From Aquimarina mytili (GTDB lineage Bacteria; Bacteroidota; Bacteroidia; Flavobacteriales; Flavobacteriaceae), in contig NZ_JAERQJ010000004.1 in the NCBI RefSeq assembly GCF_016735115.1, positions 372,001 to 436,000 of the forward strand: DNA of 64,000 nucleotides, read 5' to 3'. Shown here piece by piece: positions 52,735-61,918 of the stretch. The position numbers were made by a program, and so were the translations under genes. Within the stretch, counting starts at the first letter, position 1; the number at the start of each line of letters is the position of its first letter. The notes under the pieces were generated by a model. It was not told the origin of the DNA, ran no database searches, and saw only the letters and a program-made list of their open reading frames with translations.

Positions 52735-53892
52735 TTACAATCTGCGTAGCTTATAAAGCCCAATGATTGGTCCTATACTAAGAAATAGATATAAGAGTGT
52801 ATTATCTATTTTGTCATTCAAAAATGATAATAATTGAATACTAATAATAGTAATTGCGAATCCGATGCAATTGGTTATGGTAAGTGCAGTGCCTCTTAAT
52901 TCCGGTGGCGCAGCTGCTGCTATCATAGTTGAAAATTGTGGAGAATCTGATATCACCACCATGCCCCAAAGGCATAAGATTACTATAAATGCATGTGGCG
53001 GTAACAAAAAAAGCAGGGGAGATGCCAAGCAAAATACTCCCGATACCAGAAGAGAATTATAAGCAACTTTTCTACTTCCTTTTCGTAAAGAGATTAACCC
53101 ACCAAGCACACAAGAAATAGCTCCAGCACCAATTACGATAAACGACCAAAATGATATTTGTAGTTCAATTCCTTGCTGATTAGCATACGTTTTTAAGATA
53201 ACAGGTACAAACCCCCAAAAAGCATAAAGCTCCCACATATGTCCAAAATATCCAAATGCCGCTTTTTTAAAATGTGGAATACTAAAAAGTTGCGTTACAA
53301 CTCCTAGCTGCAGTTTTGAAGCAGGTCTTCTGTATGGCCCGTCGGGTACTAACAGCCACATGCTTAATCCACCAAAAAGAGCTAAAAAACTTGTACTGAC
53401 AATAACAGCCGTATAATCACTACTCCAAGAAAATTCATTAATAAAATGTGGGAATGCGGTCCCAAGTACTAAAGCTCCTACAAGATACCCTAATGCTCTT
53501 CCTAATCCCCCTTTGTAATAGTCTGATGCTATTTTCATTCCCACGGGATATATACCTGCTAAAAAGAAACCTGTGCCAAAACGGGCTGTAAGTAAATTAA
53601 AGACCGTAATATTTGGGATCAACAAGGATAAATTACATAAACCTCCCAGAAGCGCACAAATCATAAATATGCGAGAGGGAGAATAACGATCAGAAAGCGT
53701 TAACAAAGCAAAGGTTAGTGTTCCAATGATAAAACCAAATTGAACAAAAGACAAAAGATATCCTAAAATATTAAATCCAAAATCAAATTGAGTGGCGAGA
53801 TCGTCAATAACGGCATTTCCTGCAAACCAAAGAGAAGTGCAAAAAAATTGCGAAAGAATAATTACCGGAAGTATGTAGAATTTAGGTTTCAG
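52735..53892 (-). CDS. MFS transporter, apparently lacking an ATG start
   Basis: About 386 residues of a major facilitator protein with some 12 hydrophobic segments. It includes an MFS loop signature LTLSDRYSPSRIFMICALLGG and the second-half loop LRKGSRKVAYNSLLVSG. The frame extends upstream of the TTG at 53754 through a convincing first transmembrane helix (FYILPVIILSQFFCTSLWFAGN) to a stop at 53908-53910, with no ATG, GTG or TTG in that part. CTG at 53892, reading L/M-K-P-K, is where homologues would be expected to begin. It is used here as the probable start. The gene lies 30 bp after the trehalose synthase/phosphatase gene. The substrate is unknown. Confidence 0.8.
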   Translation of the reverse strand: MKPKFYILPVIILSQFFCTSLWFAGNAVIDDLATQFDFGFNILGYLLSFVQFGFIIGTLTFALLTLSDRYSPSRIFMICALLGGLCNLSLLIPNITVFNLLTARFGTGFFLAGIYPVGMKIASDYYKGGLGRALGYLVGALVLGTAFPHFINEFSWSSDYTAVIVSTSFLALFGGLSMWLLVPDGPYRRPASKLQLGVVTQLFSIPHFKKAAFGYFGHMWELYAFWGFVPVILKTYANQQGIELQISFWSFIVIGAGAISCVLGGLISLRKGSRKVAYNSLLVSGVFCLASPLLFLLPPHAFIVILCLWGMVVISDSPQFSTMIAAAAPPELRGTALTITNCIGFAITIISIQLLSFLNDKIDNTLLYLFLSIGPIIGLYKLRRL

Positions 53893-53922
53893 AATTATAT
53901 AACGTTTCTAGTAGCGTTAGTA

Positions 53923-56130
53923 TTATTTAAATGCGGTTAATAAATCGTACACTTGATTGATATCTTCTACATAATATTGAGCCACGGTTTTTTTCAAACC
54001 TACTTTTACGGTATAAGCATTAGTAGGTAATTCTTTAAACATATGCTCATCTGTCCAATCATCACCAATGGCAAAAATAAAATCATAAGTAGTATCAAGT
54101 AACATTTTAGAAGCCGACTTTCCTTTACTTACTCCACTAACTTTGATTTCCAGAACTTTATCGCCTTCGAGGATCTCCAAATTATGATTAGCAATTAATT
54201 GCTGGATAGTGGTTTTTAATGAATTAGCCCTTTTTTTACCTAAATCGGGATCAACATTTCTAAAATGCCAGGCTAGCGAATATCTCTTTTCTTCGACTAA
54301 AGATCCTGGAGTGCGGTCAGTAAATGATTCAAGAATTGGTGCAATAGATGTAAACCATTTGTTGTCTACTCGCTCCATTAATTCCCAATCTTTATTATTT
54401 TCTTTTAGCCATGCTCCATGTTCTGTGATAAGTGTGTATTCTTTATGCCCAAACCACTTTTGAATTGTATCTCTGTCACGACCCGTAATAATAATAACTT
54501 TAGTATTAGGTTGTTGATGTAACGCATCCAAAATGTCAAAAACTCTTTGAGTCGGTTTTGCATTTTCTGGTAATTTTTCAAAAGGAACCATAGTTCCGTC
54601 ATAGTCCAAAAATAAAATTTTGTTTTTTGAAGCCTTAAATTTTGTAGCAATGTCATCTTTAACGGTACGATTTATTTTCTTCAAAGTGTATTTTTGAGTA
54701 TCGTCTTTAGTGGTTTTCAACGACTCCATAAAATCGTTGGCCCATTTTTCGACATTGTATCGTTTTAGACGTTTTTGTAATGCGTTATTTCTTTTGATTT
54801 GTTCCTCTTCAGGCATTTCTAGTGCAAACTTTAGCGTATCCGCAATTTCTTCAAAATTATTAGGGTTAATAATTAGTGCTTCACTCATTTCATTAGATGC
54901 GCCTGTCATTTCACTTAGAATTAATACCCCTTTTTTATCTACTCTGGAGGCAATGTATTCTTTGGCAACCAAATTCATTCCGTCTCTAATAGGAGTCAAT
55001 AAAGCAACTTCACTTGACGTATATAGATCGATCAAATTTTCAAATGGTAATGAGCGATAAAAATACCAAATAGGGGTCCAGCTTACTTCTGCGAATTTTC
55101 CATTAATTCGACCAACTAATTGATCGATCTCATTTTTTAACCGTTGATATTGTGGGACATTGGCTCTAGAAGGAACCGCTAGCATTACTAATCTTGCTTT
55201 CCCTTTAAACTGTGGATATTTATCGAGAAAATACTCAAAAGCCCGTAACCGATTAGCAATACCTTTAGTATAATCTAGCCTATCAATAGACAAGATAAGT
55301 TTCGCTTTATTGCTACCTTCTTTTAAATGTTTATCAATTTCTTGTTGTATCTCGGTCTGATCCTTTTTGGCTTTTTGATTGTGTACTTCTGCAGCTTCGC
55401 GAAATTTATTATAATCTATGCCCATGGGAAAAGAATCCACCTTAATGATTCTGTTATCCAGGTGTATGTTGTTGAAATGAATTTCATGGCCCAAAACTCT
55501 TTGTACAGAACTTAGAAAATGGCGTTCATAATCATACGTATGAAATCCTAATAAATCTGCTCCAAGCATGCCTTCTAATAATTCTTCTCTGCAAGGAATA
55601 GTTCTAAAAACCTCATAAGAAGGGAAGGGGATATGTAGAAAAAAGCCTATAGAAACCTCTGGTTTTTTCTTTCGTATTAAGTCTGGTAATAATAATAATT
55701 GATAATCATGTATCCATACTGTATCCCCATCGTCGAGATTTTGGATTACTACATCGGCAAATTTCTGATTAACTGATCTATAGGTTTCCCAGGTGGTTTT
55801 TTCAAACTCGGTGTATTCCATAAAATAGTGGAATAGTGGCCAAAGTGTATTGTTGCTAAAACCATAGTAAAATCCTTCGATATCATCTTCTGTCAATGGC
55901 ACACCGACACATTGATGTTTTTGCAACGCTTCATTTACCTTAGTTTTTAATTCAAGGTTAAATTCTTCTTCGGTGAGTCCACTCCAACCTATCCAAATAC
56001 TATCACCTTGGGTATGAACTGATCTCATACCGGTTGCTAACCCTCCAACACTTGGTATTGTTTCAATTGTATTATCATGAATTCTTAATTGTAAGGGTAG
56101 TCTATTTGAGATTATGATAGTTTTACTCAT
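53923..56130 (-). CDS. Bifunctional trehalose-6-phosphate synthase / trehalose-6-phosphate phosphatase
   Basis: A 735-residue cytosolic fusion. Residues 1 to about 465 are a GT20 synthase: ISNRLPLQLRIHDNTIETIPSVGGLATGMR, DTVWIHDYQLLLLPDLIRKK, IGFFLHIPFPSYEVFR, LSIDRLDYTKGIANRLRAFE and LLTPIRDGMNLVAKEYIASR, all diagnostic. After a linker, residues about 500-735 are a HAD phosphatase with motif I ILFLDYDGTMVPF (nucleophile Asp near 509), VIIITGRDRDTIQKWF and the late FAIGDDWTDEHMFKEL. Together they make trehalose from UDP- or ADP-glucose and glucose-6-phosphate. Divergent from the GH15 gene by 95 bp. Trehalose is a compatible solute, consistent with a marine habitat. Confidence 0.96.
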   Translation of the reverse strand: MSKTIIISNRLPLQLRIHDNTIETIPSVGGLATGMRSVHTQGDSIWIGWSGLTEEEFNLELKTKVNEALQKHQCVGVPLTEDDIEGFYYGFSNNTLWPLFHYFMEYTEFEKTTWETYRSVNQKFADVVIQNLDDGDTVWIHDYQLLLLPDLIRKKKPEVSIGFFLHIPFPSYEVFRTIPCREELLEGMLGADLLGFHTYDYERHFLSSVQRVLGHEIHFNNIHLDNRIIKVDSFPMGIDYNKFREAAEVHNQKAKKDQTEIQQEIDKHLKEGSNKAKLILSIDRLDYTKGIANRLRAFEYFLDKYPQFKGKARLVMLAVPSRANVPQYQRLKNEIDQLVGRINGKFAEVSWTPIWYFYRSLPFENLIDLYTSSEVALLTPIRDGMNLVAKEYIASRVDKKGVLILSEMTGASNEMSEALIINPNNFEEIADTLKFALEMPEEEQIKRNNALQKRLKRYNVEKWANDFMESLKTTKDDTQKYTLKKINRTVKDDIATKFKASKNKILFLDYDGTMVPFEKLPENAKPTQRVFDILDALHQQPNTKVIIITGRDRDTIQKWFGHKEYTLITEHGAWLKENNKDWELMERVDNKWFTSIAPILESFTDRTPGSLVEEKRYSLAWHFRNVDPDLGKKRANSLKTTIQQLIANHNLEILEGDKVLEIKVSGVSKGKSASKMLLDTTYDFIFAIGDDWTDEHMFKELPTNAYTVKVGLKKTVAQYYVEDINQVYDLLTAFK

Positions 56131-56225
56131 AAATTGGGATAAAGTTGGTTAACTTTTTTTGATTTTTGTTAAATTTCGGAAAAGAAGATTAAAAAAAACG
56201 GTTATTTAAAAGAAATTTAGGATTT

Positions 56226-58028
56226 ATGAATAATCTCGACTATGGAATTATTGGAAATTGTCAAAGTGCAGCGCTTATTTCAAAGTATGGATCTTTAGAT
56301 TGGTGTTGTTTACCAAATTTTGATTCGTACTCTGTTTTTGCTAAGATTTTGGACGAACAAATAGGTGGTAGTTTTGAAATTATAGTAAGTGATGATTATA
56401 AAATCTCTCAAAAATACATTCATAAGACCAATATTTTGGTTACCGAGTTTAATAATGGAGCCGATGTATTTGAGATAATTGATTTCATGCCTCGATACAA
56501 AAATGATGATGGCACTTTTTATTCACCGCCAGATATTGTAAGGTATGTGAAATTAATTTCTGGAACACCTAAATTCAAAGTAAAATATGACCCAAAGTTA
56601 GAATATGCAATGGGTAGAACAGATCTCGAAGTTAAAACTGATTATATCAAAAGTATTACTAATGAAGAGAAGTATGATACATTATACTTATACTCTAATC
56701 TTGATTTTGATTCTATTTTGAGTTCTGACGAAATTATCCTTAATGATCATGCATATTTTTTGATTAGCTATCACGAAAAAATACTAAATCAGTCTCTGGA
56801 AAGATGTTATCTCAAAATGCAACGTACACGAGTGTATTGGCTTAACTGGTGCGAAAATACGACTTCATACAAACATTATAATGACCAGATATTAAGAAGC
56901 GCACTAGTGCTAAAATTATTAAGTTATGATAAATCTGGTGCGGTTTTGGCTGCGGCTACAACTTCTTTGCCAGAGACAATTGGAGAAGTTCGTAATTGGG
57001 ATTATAGGTTTTGCTGGATCCGAGATGCTTCTATGGTTATTAAAGTGATTTCTAACTTAGGACATAAAAGATTAGCAGAACGATTTCTTCAGTTTATTAT
57101 AGATATTATACCCGATAAGGATGAGAAAATTCAGATCATGTATGGGATTAATGGCGAAAAAAAACTAACCGAAAAAACACTCGATCACCTTAAGGGATAT
57201 CAAAATTCAAGCCCCGTGCGAATAGGAAATGCCGCATATCACCAAAAGCAGAATGATATTTATGGAATTTTAATGGATGTTATCTACCAACAGTTTATGA
57301 AATTTGATTGTGATTTGGATAATAGTGAAGGTTTATGGACCATAAGTAAGAGTATCGTACATATAGTTAATGTTAATTGGGAGAAACCTGACAAAGGAAT
57401 ATGGGAGTTTAGAACAGAAGAACGTCATTTTACATTTTCCAAACTATTATGTTGGGTAGCAGTAGATAGAGCGATAAAAATAGGAGAGCTAATTAATAAG
57501 ACTAATAAAAACGAAAGTTGGATACGTTTACGAGATCGTATCCATGATGAGATCTACAAAAATGCTTGGAGTGAAGAAAAACAGGCATACACACAATCAT
57601 ATGGTTCTTCTGATTTGGATGCTTCAACATTATTGATGGAGTCTTATGGCTTTATTGATGCTATGGATACTAGGTTTATTAGTACGGTGCATGCTACAGA
57701 GAGAGAATTATGTAATGATGGATTGTTATACAGATATAAGAATAAAGATGATTTTGGATTACCATCTTCATCATTTACGATATGTAGTTTTTGGTTTGTA
57801 AATAGTTTGTTTAAAATTGGGGAGCGTGACAAAGCTCAAAAACTATTTGATCAATTACTTTCTTATAGTAATCATTTGGGGCTTTTTAGTGAAGATATAG
57901 ATTTTAAAACCAAAAGATTGTTAGGTAATTTTCCGCAAGCATATTCGCATCTCGCACTTATAGAGACTGCGGCAAATTTTTCTGGAGGGATTACCAAAGA
58001 GGAAAAATTGATGGAAACCATTCATTAA
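56226..58028 (+). CDS. Glycoside hydrolase family 15 protein (glucoamylase/trehalase-like)
   Basis: A 600-residue protein without a signal peptide. The N-terminal part begins YGIIGNCQSAALISKYGSLDWCCLPNFDS, the usual GH15 opening. Next come the substrate-binding EVRNWDYRFCWIRDASM near residue 250 and the catalytic-acid region DKGIWEFRTEERHFTFSKLLCWVA near residue 390. The second catalytic region normally reads E-G-x-F-L-x-C-S-F-W; here it is SSSFTICSFWFV near residue 514, with Ser where the general-base Glu would be expected. Activity is therefore uncertain. Families of this type next to trehalose-phosphate synthase/phosphatase may act on trehalose or alpha-glucans. Divergent promoter region shared with the trehalose gene. 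Confidence 0.88.
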   Translation: MNNLDYGIIGNCQSAALISKYGSLDWCCLPNFDSYSVFAKILDEQIGGSFEIIVSDDYKISQKYIHKTNILVTEFNNGADVFEIIDFMPRYKNDDGTFYSPPDIVRYVKLISGTPKFKVKYDPKLEYAMGRTDLEVKTDYIKSITNEEKYDTLYLYSNLDFDSILSSDEIILNDHAYFLISYHEKILNQSLERCYLKMQRTRVYWLNWCENTTSYKHYNDQILRSALVLKLLSYDKSGAVLAAATTSLPETIGEVRNWDYRFCWIRDASMVIKVISNLGHKRLAERFLQFIIDIIPDKDEKIQIMYGINGEKKLTEKTLDHLKGYQNSSPVRIGNAAYHQKQNDIYGILMDVIYQQFMKFDCDLDNSEGLWTISKSIVHIVNVNWEKPDKGIWEFRTEERHFTFSKLLCWVAVDRAIKIGELINKTNKNESWIRLRDRIHDEIYKNAWSEEKQAYTQSYGSSDLDASTLLMESYGFIDAMDTRFISTVHATERELCNDGLLYRYKNKDDFGLPSSSFTICSFWFVNSLFKIGERDKAQKLFDQLLSYSNHLGLFSEDIDFKTKRLLGNFPQAYSHLALIETAANFSGGITKEEKLMETIH

Positions 58029-58058
58029 TATGCATACTTTGTAGGTAGGGCTAGAGAA

Positions 58059-58850
58059 TTATTCGACAAGAATAATAGTTCCAAAGACATCTGCATTAAT
58101 CCATCCGAGATTTTTTTCTTCTCCAGGGATAAAAACGGAGCCTATAAAATTTTCTCGCTCGGCACTGCCATCATTATCGTTGTAGGCAACTGCAAATCCT
58201 AATTTTTGATCTTTATTTAAAATCAAAGGATCATTTACTTTTCCTTCTTTATACGAGTCATCATAAACGATAATCTCAAATTCCCACACGGATACATCGT
58301 TATTAGTGACTCTTTTTGTAGAAACATGATTATTATAAAGTACTGGTTTTTGATTTTGATCCAAATCAACTACATTGCCATCTAAAGCTACGTGATATGC
58401 AAAAGCGTTGTTTGTATACTGGTGATTACCACCTGAGTTGTCAGCATCTATAAAAATTTCTACGCAATCGTCATCCCACCATAATTTTAAAGGATCTTTA
58501 TGCTGATCATATAAAATGTTATCTTTTATTTCAACCAGAAGATACAATGCTTCAGGAGTCCAGGCTATTTTATATCGACCAAAGAAATCATTAAACTCGT
58601 AAGATGATCCAAGCCATTTTTGGTCCAGTCCATACCATAATGTCTCTTTCCATATTGGATCATCCATTTTTCCATCTAACTTGGGCACAATGACTGCTTT
58701 TTTGACTTTTCTGATTTGATGGTCTTTTTTGGTATGTGTGGTCTGATTAAGAGGAGTAGATACACTAGATTTATCAAGATTGTTGTTTTCTTTTCCCTGT
58801 GTATATCCTAGTATAGATACTATAATAAATATGAATGTGATTTTTTTCAT
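58059..58850 (-). CDS. Secreted CBM9-type carbohydrate-binding protein
   Basis: A 263-residue exported protein (signal peptide ending LGYTQGK). After a polar linker the CBM9-like fold is clear: VPKLDGKMDDPIWKETLWYGLDQ, FGRYKIAWTPEALYLLVEIKD, WWDDDCVEIFIDADNSGGNHQYTNNAFAYHV and the late KLGFAVAYNDNDGSAERENFIG. The acidic DDDCVEIFID strand is the most diagnostic. No catalytic domain is attached. It may bind sugar ends at the cell envelope in support of the adjacent secreted amylase, from which it is separated by a terminator hairpin. Ligand specificity cannot be read from sequence. Confidence 0.85.
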   Translation of the reverse strand: MKKITFIFIIVSILGYTQGKENNNLDKSSVSTPLNQTTHTKKDHQIRKVKKAVIVPKLDGKMDDPIWKETLWYGLDQKWLGSSYEFNDFFGRYKIAWTPEALYLLVEIKDNILYDQHKDPLKLWWDDDCVEIFIDADNSGGNHQYTNNAFAYHVALDGNVVDLDQNQKPVLYNNHVSTKRVTNNDVSVWEFEIIVYDDSYKEGKVNDPLILNKDQKLGFAVAYNDNDGSAERENFIGSVFIPGEEKNLGWINADVFGTIILVE

Positions 58851-58894
58851 AAGAAGATTTGGTGGTGTAATTTAGGATAAATGTAATAAACTAA

Positions 58895-58940
58895 ATTTAA
58901 AACGCGGTTGCTACTTCTGAATAAGTAACAACCGCGTTTC
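58895..58940 (-). terminator. Terminator after the alpha-amylase gene
   Basis: AAACGCGGTTGCTACT at 58900-58915 pairs with AGTAACAACCGCGTTT at 58924-58939 (16 bp with one mismatch, 8-base loop). Read on the minus strand it is followed by TTTAAATTTAG. It lies between the amylase and the CBM9 protein. Confidence 0.8.
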
Positions 58941-58984
58941 TTTCTCACAGCAAAATTACTGAAAGTGAAAACAGGGGTATTTGG

Positions 58985-61246
58985 TTATTGTTTAATAACT
59001 TTTATTTGATCAATGGTATTGTTATTGAACTTAATGGTGTAAAAATACATCCCTTTTTGGTTCATGATTTCGCTTTTAATATCAATAGAGTGATTACCAG
59101 GGGCTACTTTCTTATTATAAAGTGTGGTTGTTTGCCCTAATATATTAGAGACAGTCACTTCCAATGCTCCTTTGGTTGGGGTAGAAACATATAATTTACT
59201 TTGATTAGTAATAGGATTTGGTGATACTATACCTCTATATTTTGAATTCTCTACAAGTCTTTGAGCTGTCTTTGAAGGGCAATTATTGGGGCAATTACCA
59301 GACCAGCTACCTGTTCTTTTTCCATTGCTAGTGCCAGTAACTGTAAACCATCCATCAGTACCTCTGGTAAGATCAACGGTTTGTTGTCCATTTCCATTAT
59401 TGAAAACAACACCTACATTATTTGTAGATACACCATTTGGCAATGTAAATGTATTTGCGCTCCATGAAGTTCCACTTAGATTGCTCATAGATTGACCAGG
59501 CCAACCTGAAGTGCCAGATAAGGTTTGATTAGTGGCTTTATTATAAAGATAGATATTGGTAGTATTACCCCATCCACTTGGTCTTTGGAAATTCAAGGTC
59601 ACCTGGTTAGGATTTGAGGATCCACTGCATCCAGAGGGGCATGTATCGGTCCAAGTTCCATTAGTATACCATCCATTAGTACTTCTGGATAAATTGCCAG
59701 TTTGATTACTGCCATCATTAAAAATAACTCTTATGTTATTAGCTGATGTTCCTGATTGTGGAGTAACTGTATAAGAGTACCACTGTGTTCCTGAGATATT
59801 ACTCATTTGTTGTCCTGGCCAACCAGAAGTTCCAGGTAATGTAGTATTTGCTGATGCGTCAAAGAAATAGGCATTAATAGTATTACCCCATCCATTCGGT
59901 TTTTGGAAGTTTACTGTAAATGGAGCTACAGTTTCTCCACCTCCAGTATTATCTCCTCCTTGTGTCCATACGGCGTAATCGTTACCCGATGTTCTTAGGG
60001 TCCAACCACTTCCGTTAGGAGACCAATTTCCACTACCTAATTTCATCGCTATAGTACCGTTTCTACCATCTATATATGCTGCGTAAAGGTCATTTCTGGC
60101 TTCTACGATATTGATCGAAGAACCTGCATAAACTCTAACACTTTTTCTAATCGCTATTAAGTCTTTAATCGCATCGCGAACTCCTGATCCAGTATTAAAA
60201 AAATGTGTCCAAAACACCATAGGGTTTCCTGGATGTGTCAAAATATAAGCATATCCTTTTCTTAGGTTAACTTCTCCTCCTGGAAAAACAAATCCTGATC
60301 CACAACATTGCTGTGCTTCACCGGTATCGTGATTGTCCAAAAAGGTTACAGATTTGGTAGGGTTTATACCAATCATCCCAGAAGGATTCCCGGAAAAATC
60401 TCGTAAATACGATAAGTTATTATCGCGTAATGCATTTTGTAAGCTTACTTTAGTATTAAAATCGAATGCTGAAGAAGAGCCTTGGGTCCAATTTACAAAG
60501 TTATTTGTTTGTACTCTGCTGCTTTCTAGCAATTCCCCTACAGCGAAGTATGGATTTGTAGCATCGTTGTATTCTTTATTGTAAATTGGGTTATACCCAT
60601 GAACAAAATCGTATCTCCATCCGTCAAATCCCAAATCATTTTTTAAGAAGTTCATCCATCGAATAATTTCCTGACGAACTTCAGGATTTTCGTGATCTAA
60701 ATCTCTAGCTGCAGCAAAACCACCGTTAGATCCATCGGCTTTAAGATCAGTTCCCGGGAAAAAGTCATTATTGATACTAAAATCAACAGGGAAGTTGACA
60801 AAGTTTCTACCCTCGTCATCGGCTGTAATGTAATATGTTGGCCATGCCGGATTAGTAAAGGTAACAGCGTCATTAGAACCAACTCTATGATTTATAACAA
60901 TATCACTTATTACTCTTATATCTAGAGCATGGTATTGGTTAATTAAATTTCTTAATTCAGTTTCTGTTCCATAGGCACTATCAAAATTATAAAGCTCTCT
61001 TGGAAGATATCCTTGAGGGGCAGCAGAATTACTTGGAGGTGGCATCCAGATTAAATCGATTCCTGCGTCGCTAATTTCATTTCTGTTTTGTGATATTACA
61101 TTATACCACGTCTGTCCTGCAGGTTGGTTTTGAACATTCCAATCAAAAGCCTGGAACATCACATCTTCATCTTGTGCATTCATACCTATAAAAGGAATAA
61201 TTAGCAACAAGGCTACTAAAATTGAATTAAATTTTTTTCGTTTCAT
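58985..61246 (-). CDS. Secreted GH13 alpha-amylase with two starch-binding modules and T9SS tail
   Basis: A 753-residue secreted enzyme. Signal peptide to about residue 24 (IGMNAQDE). The GH13 barrel shows DIRVISDIVINHRVGSND, the nucleophile in GFDGWRYDFVHG (Asp near 213), the acid in YFAVGELLES (Glu near 237) and the third acid in VTFLDNHDTGEAQ (Asp near 306). After the C domain come two similar CBM26-type modules (about 440-530 and 545-640), each with VNFQ/LNFQ, GWGNT, SGWPGQ and a Gly-Trp-(F/Y) end. A T9SS type A sorting domain of about 75 residues (VSPNPITNQSKLYVS to the end) closes the protein. It degrades starch or glycogen outside the cell. Confidence 0.95.
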   Translation of the reverse strand: MKRKKFNSILVALLLIIPFIGMNAQDEDVMFQAFDWNVQNQPAGQTWYNVISQNRNEISDAGIDLIWMPPPSNSAAPQGYLPRELYNFDSAYGTETELRNLINQYHALDIRVISDIVINHRVGSNDAVTFTNPAWPTYYITADDEGRNFVNFPVDFSINNDFFPGTDLKADGSNGGFAAARDLDHENPEVRQEIIRWMNFLKNDLGFDGWRYDFVHGYNPIYNKEYNDATNPYFAVGELLESSRVQTNNFVNWTQGSSSAFDFNTKVSLQNALRDNNLSYLRDFSGNPSGMIGINPTKSVTFLDNHDTGEAQQCCGSGFVFPGGEVNLRKGYAYILTHPGNPMVFWTHFFNTGSGVRDAIKDLIAIRKSVRVYAGSSINIVEARNDLYAAYIDGRNGTIAMKLGSGNWSPNGSGWTLRTSGNDYAVWTQGGDNTGGGETVAPFTVNFQKPNGWGNTINAYFFDASANTTLPGTSGWPGQQMSNISGTQWYSYTVTPQSGTSANNIRVIFNDGSNQTGNLSRSTNGWYTNGTWTDTCPSGCSGSSNPNQVTLNFQRPSGWGNTTNIYLYNKATNQTLSGTSGWPGQSMSNLSGTSWSANTFTLPNGVSTNNVGVVFNNGNGQQTVDLTRGTDGWFTVTGTSNGKRTGSWSGNCPNNCPSKTAQRLVENSKYRGIVSPNPITNQSKLYVSTPTKGALEVTVSNILGQTTTLYNKKVAPGNHSIDIKSEIMNQKGMYFYTIKFNNNTIDQIKVIKQ

Positions 61247-61654
61247 TTTTGCAATTTTTTGAGTTTAGATAGATAGTAATTTACGTTATGATACTATGTT
61301 TGTTTTCTATGTTGTTACACTCAGTAACAGCATATCGAATAGGTTTTTCTTACAAGAAAGGCTGCTCTTTAAAATACCTTTATTTGTATAATAACTTAAT
61401 ACAGAAGCTTTTTTGTGAAAGAATGGTTTACCACAAATAAAAAACACAAGTCATTATACCAGAGTAGGTGCCTTTTCTTTAAAGATTAATTTGAAATATT
61501 TACAATGGAGTTGTTATAAGAATGAACTATGTTGAGATGTAAATATATGTTGAAGTAAGTGACTCAAACAAATTAATAATTTTCGTTGGAGTTGAAATAG
61601 ATTTCATAATTAGTAATTTTTCGTTTATAAAAGTGTTTCTTGTGTTAAATTTCT

Positions 61655-61722
61655 ACTAAGTTATTATGAAATATTCAATTTTGTAGGGTAACTCTTATAC
61701 TACAACGTTTTCGTGTTGATAA
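61655..61722 (-). repeat. 68-bp dispersed element, copy 2
   Basis: Reverse-complement copy of the element at 36320-36387. The 23-bp core at 61700-61722 is identical; GAAATATTCAA at 61668-61678 and ACTAAG at 61655-61660 keep the same offsets. On the minus strand it lies about 410 bp upstream of the amylase start and points toward it, as copy 1 points toward cassette 2. Confidence 0.75.
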
Positions 61723-61828
61723 ATTATTAAATTTTTATCAAAAATGATAAGAAATTGAAGGTTTAAATAGTTGTAATCTAGTTTTTTAAGGTATTGTGTG
61801 GCGATATATGTTACAAAATTTGGGGTAT

Positions 61829-61867
61829 AAAAAAACCGCTTTTACCCAATGAAAAAGCGGTTTTTTA
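61829..61867 (-). terminator. Rho-independent terminator of the beta-oxidation operon
   Basis: A 14-bp perfect stem, with arms at 61830-61843 and 61853-61866 and a core ACCGC/GCGGT, and a 9-base loop. On the minus strand it ends in a T run and starts about 52 bp after the acyl-CoA dehydrogenase stop. Confidence 0.9.
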
Positions 61868-61918
61868 AATCAAAATTAAACAACTCCCTGGTTTAATGCC
61901 CTAGGGAAGGCAATATAA

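Larger units (their letters stand above)
61247..61918. other. Long intergenic region before the amylase gene
   Basis: About 670 bp without a supported gene. It contains the acyl-CoA dehydrogenase terminator (61829-61866), the second copy of the 68-bp dispersed element (61655-61722), and some 400 bp of A+T-rich sequence that must include the amylase promoter. No RNA gene was recognised. Confidence 0.6.
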
